Positions 1-7,600 of a stretch of DNA of 35,647 bases are shown here, one piece after another (within the stretch, counting starts at the first letter, position 1; each line of letters starts with the position of its first letter). Source of the DNA: Chitinophagales bacterium (lineage in GTDB: Bacteria; Bacteroidota; Bacteroidia; Chitinophagales; JADIYW01); assembly GCA_023957215.1 (NCBI GenBank), contig JAMLHH010000034.1, forward strand, positions 1-35,647, written 5' to 3'. The translations under genes were made by a program, and so were the position numbers. A model generated the notes under the pieces. The model saw only the letters and a program-made list of their open reading frames with translations. It did no database searches and was not told where the DNA came from.

Positions 1-205
1 AGACCAAATACTTTTCAATGTGCTCCTGCCGCAATTCTTCCACTCGCAAATCGTTGTAATGTTTGAACAGCAAAGTGAGTTCCTGAATGTAATTGCGTAC
101 GCTGCCCTTGCCGTACCCCTGAACTTTTAACAGTTGCAAAGCCTTTTGCAACCAGTGACGACCGCTTTCGTTGAGCGGCTTTAAAGAAATGGTGTTTCCT
201 TTCAT
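1..205 (-). CDS. Tyrosine recombinase/integrase, N-terminal fragment (runs off left edge)
   Basis: The minus-strand frame starts at the ATG whose first base is 205 and stays open to the window edge, giving 68 residues and no stop. The sequence (HWLQKALQLLKVQGYGKGSV, then RNYIQELTLLFKHYNDLRV, then EELRQEHIEKYLV) has the pattern of the N-terminal SAM-like core-binding domain of phage-integrase-family recombinases: an amphipathic helix, a Gly-Lys-Gly-Ser-Val-Arg-Asn-Tyr turn and the 'ELTLLFKHY' helix. The catalytic R-H-R-Y domain would lie beyond the window. The DNA is visibly GC-richer than the neighbours, which suggests horizontal transfer. An overlapping open frame at 15-440 in another register is a shadow. 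The family call is fairly safe; the subtype (XerC/D-like, IS-associated or integron-like) cannot be decided from this part. Confidence 0.75.
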   Translation of the reverse strand, partial: MKGNTISLKPLNESGRHWLQKALQLLKVQGYGKGSVRNYIQELTLLFKHYNDLRVEELRQEHIEKYLV

Positions 206-485
206 TGTAAATTATTTTTTTGATGAAAGATGAAGTTCGTATCTTTGTTTGTAATGACAATAGCACAGCACAGAACTCACCGTAGGTGTCGCTTGAACAG
301 CCGTTTGCCGCAATGGGGGCTGACGTGGTTAAATCAAGTGCAGTGCTTCTATCAACATTTGTGCTTGGTTGACAGTGAAGTGCTCCGAAATCCCCCACTG
401 CGCCAAGCGCAAAACCGTTACATGCAACCCTAAAAAACACACTCGATTAAACAACTTTATTGGAAAGATTATTATTTTTGCAAAG
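206..485. other. Intergenic region behind the recombinase, GC-rich, with an imperfect inverted repeat
   Basis: There is no convincing gene here. The part from about 240 to 430 is GC-richer than the DNA to its right and resembles the recombinase gene in composition. Bases 304-319 and 392-407 pair as an imperfect inverted repeat (13 of 16), centred on an AT-richer stretch. Composition drops to the AT-rich norm at about 430, just before the next gene. This may be the end of a mobile element, but no target duplication can be verified. Confidence 0.4.
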
Positions 486-869
486 ATGAATTATAGAAGA
501 CAAATAGCTATTTGGTCATTGTTTACCGTTATGTTCGTTCAAACCTTTGGACTAAGTCTTCTTTACAGCTTATATTATACCGACAAACCGGTTTTCATAG
601 AGTTATTCTGTGTCAATAAAGATAAACCGGAAATGCACTGTGATGGTTCTTGTATGCTTTCAAAAATGGATAAGCAACAAGAACAAGATACCGATAAATC
701 TACAGCACCTAAAGTTGTTCAATTACACCCCTTGTTTTTTGTAGGAATACCCTCCTTTGACTATGTAAAATTCATTGTAGTAAGAGACAAAAGCTCTTTT
801 ACTCAATACCAAAATCATTATTCTTTTAATTACATAGAAAGTCTTTTCAGACCGCCAATCGTTGCTTAA
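486..869 (+). CDS. Small membrane-anchored Cys/His protein of the copper-receptor cluster
   Basis: A 127-residue protein. I start it at the ATG at 486 because the upstream in-frame extension to 369 reads through GC-rich DNA and has no protein character, while 486 follows an AT-rich leader. Residues 7-29 form one hydrophobic helix (uncleaved anchor or signal). After it come Cys42 and an H51-C52-D-G-S-C56-M cluster, a typical metal-ligand arrangement, then a Lys/Gln/Asp-rich linker and a C-terminal part rich in aromatic residues. Small proteins with this HCxGxC pattern are common in Bacteroidota next to metal transport genes; I know no assigned function. It lies first in a same-strand group with two lipoproteins and a TonB receptor, so an accessory role in periplasmic copper handling is the likely reading (inference). 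Confidence 0.7.
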   Translation: MNYRRQIAIWSLFTVMFVQTFGLSLLYSLYYTDKPVFIELFCVNKDKPEMHCDGSCMLSKMDKQQEQDTDKSTAPKVVQLHPLFFVGIPSFDYVKFIVVRDKSSFTQYQNHYSFNYIESLFRPPIVA

Positions 870-983
870 TTTTTCTTGAAGTAATTTATTATCCCAAAAA
901 GAGGCTACTACCTTCTCTCGTAATAACGAAAGAAAATTAGCCTATTTTGGAGCAAATCGTAAAATAAAAATATTTTATAATTA

Positions 984-1015
984 GGTGTTCTATATCTCAT
1001 TGGGAATGAGACACC
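984..1015. promoter_or_regulatory. Inverted repeat upstream of the lipoprotein gene
   Basis: Bases 995-1001 (TCTCATT) and 1005-1011 (AATGAGA) form a perfect 7-bp stem around a 3-base loop. Outside it GGTGT (984-988) can pair with ACACC (1011-1015) across a 6-base bulge. The element ends 25 bases before the ATG at 1041. It could be an operator or a 5'-leader hairpin; the sequence does not decide. Confidence 0.35.
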
Positions 1016-1040
1016 GTCAATTAAAAAAAGACAAATTAAG

Positions 1041-1472
1041 ATGAAATCAATAAAAATAAGCATGGTCTGTTTATTGCTCATCGGTATTTTAAGTGCGTGT
1101 AATAATGGAAACAGTAGCCATTCGTCAAGTGATAGCACTGCACAATCTGCCGAAGTTGATGCAACCATAACAGTTTCAGCTCCTGAAATGCATAGTATGT
1201 ATAATTTAGGGCAAGAAGTTAAAATGATTGGGAAAATCGAAAGTAGTAATGAACTACACGGCTACAAACTTTCCATTATCCAAAAATCTGATGGTCAAGT
1301 TGTTTTTTCTAAAGAATTTAATGAACATGAGAAATCTTATGATTTTTCTGAAGCATGGAAAAACGAAGTGAACGGAATGCAGGATATGGAATTAAGAGTA
1401 ATTGTTGCTTTAGACCATAATAATCACACCAAGACAGAAACAGTCGATTTTCACTGTCATGGTAAAATGTAA
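1041..1472 (+). CDS. His-rich lipoprotein of the copper-receptor cluster
   Basis: A 143-residue protein with a type II signal peptide: short basic start, hydrophobic core LLLIGI, lipobox L-S-A-C with the lipidated Cys at 20, followed by an Asn/Ser/His-rich linker. The mature part (about 38-143) is predicted beta-rich. It has scattered Met and His (PEMHSMY near 51, DHNNH near 126-130) and ends in H-C-H-G-K-M, which looks metal-binding. I do not recognise a named family with certainty. The gene stands 61 bases before the YtkA-like lipoprotein and both share the start M-K-x-x-K-I-S-M. A surface or periplasmic metal-delivery role next to the TonB receptor is an inference from context and residues. 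Confidence 0.75.
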   Translation: MKSIKISMVCLLLIGILSACNNGNSSHSSSDSTAQSAEVDATITVSAPEMHSMYNLGQEVKMIGKIESSNELHGYKLSIIQKSDGQVVFSKEFNEHEKSYDFSEAWKNEVNGMQDMELRVIVALDHNNHTKTETVDFHCHGKM

Positions 1473-1533
1473 AAAAATGTGTTAGCAAAAACAAATGGCT
1501 AACTATAATTAAAAACAATTAAAATAATTAGAA

Positions 1534-2403
1534 ATGAAATATTTAAAAATAAGTATGTTGGTTGCGTTAATCGCAGTTTTTATGGTATCATGTAGTAAAG
1601 ATGATGACATTACCCCAAACAATATTAATGAAATAGAAAACCTACAATTAATCAAGTCCTTTTCCAAAGACGGATATACGCTTGAATTATTTAATAAAAG
1701 TGGAAAGTTTCAGGTAGGTTACAATCAAATCACACTTCGCCTGAAGGATAGCAACGGGAAATATGCCGAGCAGGCTTCATTGGAGTGGATGCCGATGATG
1801 ACCATGAACATGGGGGGAATGACACATGAACACAGTAGCCCATTTTCTAAGATTAAAAAGGTAAACGGAAAACAAACACTGTTTGAAGGTTATATCGTAT
1901 TCATCATGGCGAGTGATGGCCCGGATAATTATTGGAATCTGATGGTTGATATTTCTGTCAATGGTCAAGATTTAATGATTCATGAAAATATAAATGTGAT
2001 TTCAACCGAAACTGAATATAACAAAGTTTATACTTCAGGAATGGGAACGGATGATGTAAACTATATGCTTGCTTTGATAGAGCCATCTGACCCAAAAATA
2101 GGGACAAACGATATAGTGGTTGGTTTGTTTAAAATGGGAGAAAATCATGACTTTCCTATTGTTGACAATTATAAGATAAAGGTAGACCCAAGAATGCCCG
2201 GAATGGGTAATCATAGTGCTCCGGGAAATGTGGACATGACACAAGGAAATGACGGATTCTATCATGGTAAAGTCGGATTCTCGATGTCAGGCTATTGGAA
2301 GATTAATTTAATCTTGGAAGATGGTTCAGGAACGGTTATCAAAGGAGAACCAGTAACAGAAACTAACCCTGAAAGCAGCTTGAATTTCAAGATAGAATTT
2401 TAA
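1534..2403 (+). CDS. Met/His-rich lipoprotein with YtkA/FixH-like domains
   Basis: 289 residues. The signal peptide ends at a lipobox (M-V-S-C, lipidated Cys20) followed by acidic residues typical of exported Bacteroidota lipoproteins. Two beta-sandwich-like halves follow. The first (about 37-155) carries a dense cluster E-W-M-P-M-M-T-M-N-M-G-G-M-T-H-E-H (84-100); the second (about 165-285) carries P-R-M-P-G-M-G-N-H and a W-K-I-N-L strand. The E/D-x-M-P-M-M pattern plus a 'GxYxG...M.G.W.....l' ending is the signature of YtkA-like/FixH-type domains, which occur with copper and cytochrome oxidase genes. Clustered Met and His suggest Cu(I)/Cu(II) binding. It lies between another lipoprotein and the receptor and probably works with them in copper capture at the cell surface (inference). 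Confidence 0.75.
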   Translation: MKYLKISMLVALIAVFMVSCSKDDDITPNNINEIENLQLIKSFSKDGYTLELFNKSGKFQVGYNQITLRLKDSNGKYAEQASLEWMPMMTMNMGGMTHEHSSPFSKIKKVNGKQTLFEGYIVFIMASDGPDNYWNLMVDISVNGQDLMIHENINVISTETEYNKVYTSGMGTDDVNYMLALIEPSDPKIGTNDIVVGLFKMGENHDFPIVDNYKIKVDPRMPGMGNHSAPGNVDMTQGNDGFYHGKVGFSMSGYWKINLILEDGSGTVIKGEPVTETNPESSLNFKIEF

Positions 2404-2422
2404 TTTTTTTATCATTAACATG

Positions 2423-2463
2423 AATCACAAATGCACAAAATTAAATTAAGTGCATTTGTGATT
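2423..2463. terminator. Perfect 14-bp stem-loop between lipoprotein and receptor genes
   Basis: AATCACAAATGCAC (2423-2436) and GTGCATTTGTGATT (2450-2463) are perfect inverted copies around a 13-base AT loop, followed by TTTAATTAT. It begins 19 bases after the lipoprotein stop and ends 14 bases before the receptor ATG. It may act as an attenuator or partial terminator lowering receptor expression, as an mRNA stabiliser, or as an operator. The T-run is short, so full termination is doubtful. Confidence 0.55.
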
Positions 2464-2477
2464 TTAATTATCATAAA

Positions 2478-4505
2478 ATGAAACAGTCATTCATTATGCT
2501 GTTATTTTTGTGTTGTGGGTTTTATGTATCTGCACAACAAGAAGAAGACAGCTTAAAAAAAACTGCCTCTGACACTCTAAAGATTCATGAATTGGATGAA
2601 GTTATCATCATTGCCAATCCCACCGTGAAATACATGAAAGAGAATAAAGCCCTTGGGAGTGTAGATGGTTATTTGGAACAGTCTAATGCCCTTAATATGG
2701 TGAAGCGAGGGGCTTATGCATGGGAACCTATTCTCAACGGAATGAGTACCGAAAGAAGTGTATTAACCATTGACGGAATGCGGATTTTTCATGCATGTAC
2801 CGACAAAATGGATCCTATCACCTCTTATGTAGAAAACACAAATCTTTCGAGCGCCAAGATTGAGGAGGGACAGTCGGGTTCGGAATATGGAGCTACTATT
2901 GCAGGTAGCATTGATTTAATTCGAAGAAAAACGGGGTTTAAAGAGAATAAAACTTTGGGAGGTTCTGTTTTTGCAGGTTTTGAAAGCAACAACAAACAAC
3001 AGATTTACGGAACTACCTTAAATTATTCCTCAAAACGATTTTATACAGATATAGATTTCACTTATCGGGATGCCGAGAACTATAAAGCAGGTCATCAATC
3101 GGGAAAAAGCAACGAAGTTAATTTTTCACAGTTTACCAAATATAACACCTCGGCAACTATGGGGGTTAAACTAACAGAAAGACACGAATTGGAAGGTTCT
3201 ATTATTTACGACAAAGCAACCGATGTGGGCTATCCAGGACTTCCCATGGATGTCTCCTTAGCGGAGGCTATCATTGGCTCTGTGGCTTATCGTTATAGAA
3301 ACCCGAGCGAACACATCAGACTTTGGGAAACAAAAATATATTACAACAATATTACCCATAAAATGGATGATAGTCCTCGTCCTGTCGTTCCCATTCGAAT
3401 GGATATGCCAGGTTGGAGTAAAACAGGTGGTTTCTATTCTAAAATATTGGGCGAAAAAGGTATTCATTCATTTAAGACCACCTTATCGGGTTATTTGAAT
3501 AATTCATTAGCCGAAATGACAATGTACCCTAACGATCCTAATGAGAAAGAAATGTTTATGCTCACCTGGCCAGATGTCAATACACTATATGGAGGATTGA
3601 ATATAGAAGATAATATCTCATTCACTCCGCATTTAAGTCTTTTGATAGAGGGAGGTATCGGGGTGCATCAAAATGAGATTAGAAGTCAATTAGGGTTGAA
3701 CAGTTTACAGCTTTTCTATCCCGACTTAAAACCTCAAAAAACAAGAATTCTCAAAAACATATCTTCACATATTTCTTATCATCACAATAAGTTTTTGTAC
3801 AGTTTTGGTATAGGCTATGGAGACCGTGCGCCAACTGTATCAGAGGGTTACGGCTTTTATTTGTTGAATGTAAATGACAACTATGACTATGTGGGTAATC
3901 CTTACATGAAAAATGAACAAGCCTTAAATACTGACTTATCAGTTACTTACGAGAGAGAGAAATTTACCGCTAAGGCGAAGGTGAATTATTTTTACATGCT
4001 GGATTACATGGTTGGGAAAATTCGAGAAGGCGTTCCGTCAATGAATATAACTGCAAACGGCATCAAAGTGTATGAACAATTAAATAACGCTCATCTTTTC
4101 AATTCGAGTTTGAGTTTGAATTATAACTTCATCGAACATTGGAATCTTGGCGGAGATGCTTCATACAGGTATGGACAAGGTGCAAAAAACACTGTTTTAC
4201 CACTGATTCAGCCTTTTAGTTACAAAATTCGTGTAAGATATGAACAAAATTCATTTTATGCTGAAACATCGGTTGAAGGAAGTACCAAAAATAGAAACAG
4301 CATCGAATTTGGGGAAACCCAAAAATCAGCTTATGCCATTGCTAATTTAGCTTTATCAAAAAGCTTTTCTTTTGGAAAACAAGACCTAATTTTAAAAGCA
4401 GGAGTGGAGAATTTATTTAACAGGTATTATTCCACCTTTGATGATTGGTTTGGTATTCCTAGAATGGGTAGAAATATTTATGCAAATGTGATATATCGAT
4501 TTTAG
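2478..4505 (+). CDS. TonB-dependent receptor, OprC/NosA-like, probable copper importer
   Basis: 675 residues with a cleavable signal peptide (to about A19-Q20). The plug domain (about 38-150) has V-I-I-I-A-N, the I-D-G-M-R-I-F segment and G-Q-S-G-S-E-Y-G. A long beta-barrel ends in an aromatic residue (V-I-Y-R-F), as outer-membrane proteins do. In the plug, C107-T-D-K-M111 gives the C-x3-M pair, and H294-K-M296 in the barrel gives H-x-M. Together they match the CxxxM-HxM copper site known from Pseudomonas OprC and its relative NosA, and the flanking D-P-I-T-S-Y-V-E is typical of that group. There is no carboxypeptidase-like N-terminal extension, so it is not a SusC-type protein. The preceding Met/His lipoproteins fit copper. 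Substrate is inferred from conserved ligands, not proven. Confidence 0.88.
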   Translation: MKQSFIMLLFLCCGFYVSAQQEEDSLKKTASDTLKIHELDEVIIIANPTVKYMKENKALGSVDGYLEQSNALNMVKRGAYAWEPILNGMSTERSVLTIDGMRIFHACTDKMDPITSYVENTNLSSAKIEEGQSGSEYGATIAGSIDLIRRKTGFKENKTLGGSVFAGFESNNKQQIYGTTLNYSSKRFYTDIDFTYRDAENYKAGHQSGKSNEVNFSQFTKYNTSATMGVKLTERHELEGSIIYDKATDVGYPGLPMDVSLAEAIIGSVAYRYRNPSEHIRLWETKIYYNNITHKMDDSPRPVVPIRMDMPGWSKTGGFYSKILGEKGIHSFKTTLSGYLNNSLAEMTMYPNDPNEKEMFMLTWPDVNTLYGGLNIEDNISFTPHLSLLIEGGIGVHQNEIRSQLGLNSLQLFYPDLKPQKTRILKNISSHISYHHNKFLYSFGIGYGDRAPTVSEGYGFYLLNVNDNYDYVGNPYMKNEQALNTDLSVTYEREKFTAKAKVNYFYMLDYMVGKIREGVPSMNITANGIKVYEQLNNAHLFNSSLSLNYNFIEHWNLGGDASYRYGQGAKNTVLPLIQPFSYKIRVRYEQNSFYAETSVEGSTKNRNSIEFGETQKSAYAIANLALSKSFSFGKQDLILKAGVENLFNRYYSTFDDWFGIPRMGRNIYANVIYRF

Positions 4506-4540
4506 AAAGAATGTAGAGAGGGCAGCATGTAAACATTATG

Positions 4541-4594
4541 CCGAATAGAAAAAAGCCCTGAGAGGAGGAACCTTCAGGGCTTTTTGCTATTCGG
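4541..4594. terminator. Long bidirectional hairpin terminator after the TonB receptor
   Basis: Bases 4541-4561 and 4574-4594 are near-perfect inverted copies (CCGAATAG, an A-run, then GCCCTGA; mirrored on the right) around a 12-base loop. The inner GC stem flanked by A- and T-runs is a classical rho-independent terminator usable in both directions. It closes the receptor unit and would also stop read-through from the array trailer. Confidence 0.85.
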
Positions 4595-4609
4595 TGTTCA
4601 GCGACACCG
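4592..4609 (+). terminator. Second small hairpin with T-run
   Basis: CGGTGT (4592-4597) and ACACCG (4604-4609) form a perfect 6-bp stem with a 6-base loop, followed by GTATTTTTT. It overlaps the last bases of the larger hairpin, so the two are alternative structures. Probably a back-up terminator for plus-strand transcription. Confidence 0.5.
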
Positions 4610-4610
4610 G

Positions 4611-4640
4611 TATTTTTTATGTAGGAGGTTTTGTTAAGAG
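4611..4640 (-). repeat. Degenerate terminal CRISPR repeat (trailer end)
   Basis: The 30 bases ending at 4640 share 14 positions with the array repeat, including the last seven (TTAAGAG) and the GGT block at the same offset. They lie exactly one 36-base spacer length (4641-4676) before the first perfect repeat. In crRNA sense the 5' third is kept and the 3' half, including the ATTGAAAC handle, is lost, as is common for the last repeat of an array. Confidence 0.6.
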
Positions 4641-4676
4641 TAATTTTACGTCTGTCGAGCCAGGTGAGTCTGCCAA

Positions 4677-7600
4677 GTTTCAATTCCAATATGGTACGAT
4701 TAAGAGTGGTAACTTCTCTTCGCAGATCGGTCAGTTAGCCGAGTTTCAATTCCAATATGGTACGATTAAGAGTTCTTCACTTTTTTAGGATGGATATCTA
4801 CTTCTTTGGTTTCAATTCCAATATGGTACGATTAAGAGTGAAAACAACAATTATTTTATTTTCGAGAATCACAAGTTTCAATTCCAATATGGTACGATTA
4901 AGAGATTATGACTATGCGCATCGAAAGATGTTATAGCCTGGTTTCAATTCCAATATGGTACGATTAAGAGACCTATCTTTGTGTAACAAATAACAATTAA
5001 AGCTGGGTTTCAATTCCAATATGGTACGATTAAGAGAATTATGAAGATAGGAATCAAACTGTTGATGCTAAGTTTCAATTCCAATATGGTACGATTAAGA
5101 GGGAGCGAGTGGATCATCTACGATAGCATTAGGAAGGTTTCAATTCCAATATGGTACGATTAAGAGAATGGGACGGTGGTAATAACATCTACAATGCATT
5201 AGTTTCAATTCCAATATGGTACGATTAAGAGTAAGCGTCATTCTTCTTGCTGCTGATTCTTCCATAGTTTCAATTCCAATATGGTACGATTAAGAGAGTA
5301 GGCATTATGATAAGCCTCGGGGATTAAATGTAGTTTCAATTCCAATATGGTACGATTAAGAGTGTTTCATTAACTTTCTTAACGAATTGCTCGTAATGTT
5401 TCAATTCCAATATGGTACGATTAAGAGGATGAGTATATACGACTAAAAAGTGGACTGGACACAGTTTCAATTCCAATATGGTACGATTAAGAGTATTTCA
5501 ATCTACAATCTTTCTTCTCGTCCGATTTAGTTTCAATTCCAATATGGTACGATTAAGAGGTTCCGCACCTACTCTCACATCATCCATAACGGCGAAGTTT
5601 CAATTCCAATATGGTACGATTAAGAGTATCCGGGATTAGTAGATCAGCTAAAGCTGGTATTGGTTTCAATTCCAATATGGTACGATTAAGAGCCTATCTG
5701 TAGTGTCTGCAAACACAAGATATGCAAAGTTTCAATTCCAATATGGTACGATTAAGAGTCGGACAGATGCAGCACTTTTTAGCTATGTCCAACAAGTTTC
5801 AATTCCAATATGGTACGATTAAGAGGATGATACCTAAAACCACGCCTAAAAAACAAGCACGTTTCAATTCCAATATGGTACGATTAAGAGCAGGTAAATC
5901 TTCTAATATTTCACCTTGCTTGCTTGTTTGGTTTCAATTCCAATATGGTACGATTAAGAGGTTGATACGCTCTATGTATTTTGCCCTTGCATTGTTGTTT
6001 CAATTCCAATATGGTACGATTAAGAGGCTAATTTGATCTTCGATGACATCAAACACTTTGGTGGTTTCAATTCCAATATGGTACGATTAAGAGCATAAAT
6101 TTTAACTCTCCTGTAACATACAGATACATGTTTCAATTCCAATATGGTACGATTAAGAGTTTAGTTTTTTAATTGTTAACTATTTCTTCTTTTTGTTTCA
6201 ATTCCAATATGGTACGATTAAGAGTTAGATATAGCCTTTATTGTTTCCATGCCAAATAGTGTTTCAATTCCAATATGGTACGATTAAGAGCAATTTTTTG
6301 CAACTTATGAAGATGTAGAGATAAAAGTTTCAATTCCAATATGGTACGATTAAGAGTTAGAATAATTAATCAATACAACAAAACAAAATAAAAGTTTCAA
6401 TTCCAATATGGTACGATTAAGAGTGAAGCAGACGGAGTGCGTGAAAAGCTGGGCGCAATGGTTTCAATTCCAATATGGTACGATTAAGAGATGGATTCAG
6501 TGCCTTATAAATTATACGAGAAATCGTTTCAATTCCAATATGGTACGATTAAGAGAATGGTAATCCAATCAAAAAGAAGAAGTAGTAAATGGTTTCAATT
6601 CCAATATGGTACGATTAAGAGCATCTTGAAAGTCTTTATCAAAACCCTGTTCTGCCAGTTTCAATTCCAATATGGTACGATTAAGAGAGTGTCTGTTATG
6701 TGCAGCGGTCAATAATTCTTCTAGTTTCAATTCCAATATGGTACGATTAAGAGTACTAATATTTTGGAAACTGCAAGAAAGAGAATCATGTTTCAATTCC
6801 AATATGGTACGATTAAGAGTTAAGCATCATCCCTTCTTTGGTGCGTCCATCCACGTTTCAATTCCAATATGGTACGATTAAGAGGTAGATAATAGCTTAA
6901 TCATGGATGTATGATTCTAGTTTCAATTCCAATATGGTACGATTAAGAGATTTCTAATTCTGATATCGTATTTAATGAAGAACCGTTTCAATTCCAATAT
7001 GGTACGATTAAGAGTCCCATGATTGACGAGATTTACCTTTTACTTTTCCGGTTTCAATTCCAATATGGTACGATTAAGAGTTATTAAAAACTTCAGATTA
7101 AAAGGTTCTTGGACGGTTTCAATTCCAATATGGTACGATTAAGAGTAGCAAAAAGAGCGGACTTAAATTGTGGAATTTGCTGTTTCAATTCCAATATGGT
7201 ACGATTAAGAGGAATAAGAAAAACAACCACAGTCGCTCATGTTTTAAGTTTCAATTCCAATATGGTACGATTAAGAGGGCACGACAGGATGGAACGTTTA
7301 CATCACAGAGTTGTTTCAATTCCAATATGGTACGATTAAGAGTAAACAAGCTCCTACCACCTTACACAACTTTAGTGGGTTTCAATTCCAATATGGTACG
7401 ATTAAGAGTTTGAAGAAGAATTACCCAAAAAAATATTTAAATTAGTTTCAATTCCAATATGGTACGATTAAGAGTCTCCAACATACCAAAATCGCCAGCA
7501 CTCCTCTACGGTTTCAATTCCAATATGGTACGATTAAGAGTCTAATACCTATTAAGAAAACAGTTGATTTAGTTTGTTTCAATTCCAATATGGTACGATT

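Noticed and set aside
328..334. GTTAAAT as an integron attC core (GTTRRRY) near the recombinase
   Set aside because: The partner core site and attC stem are not found at fitting positions; the motif is short and degenerate.
15..440. 141-codon minus-strand frame
   Set aside because: It overlaps the recombinase gene in another register and has no family features; the recombinase frame is clearly the coding one.
369..485. N-terminal extension of the small Cys/His protein
   Set aside because: The extension lies in GC-rich intergenic DNA; the ATG at 486 begins a natural membrane anchor.
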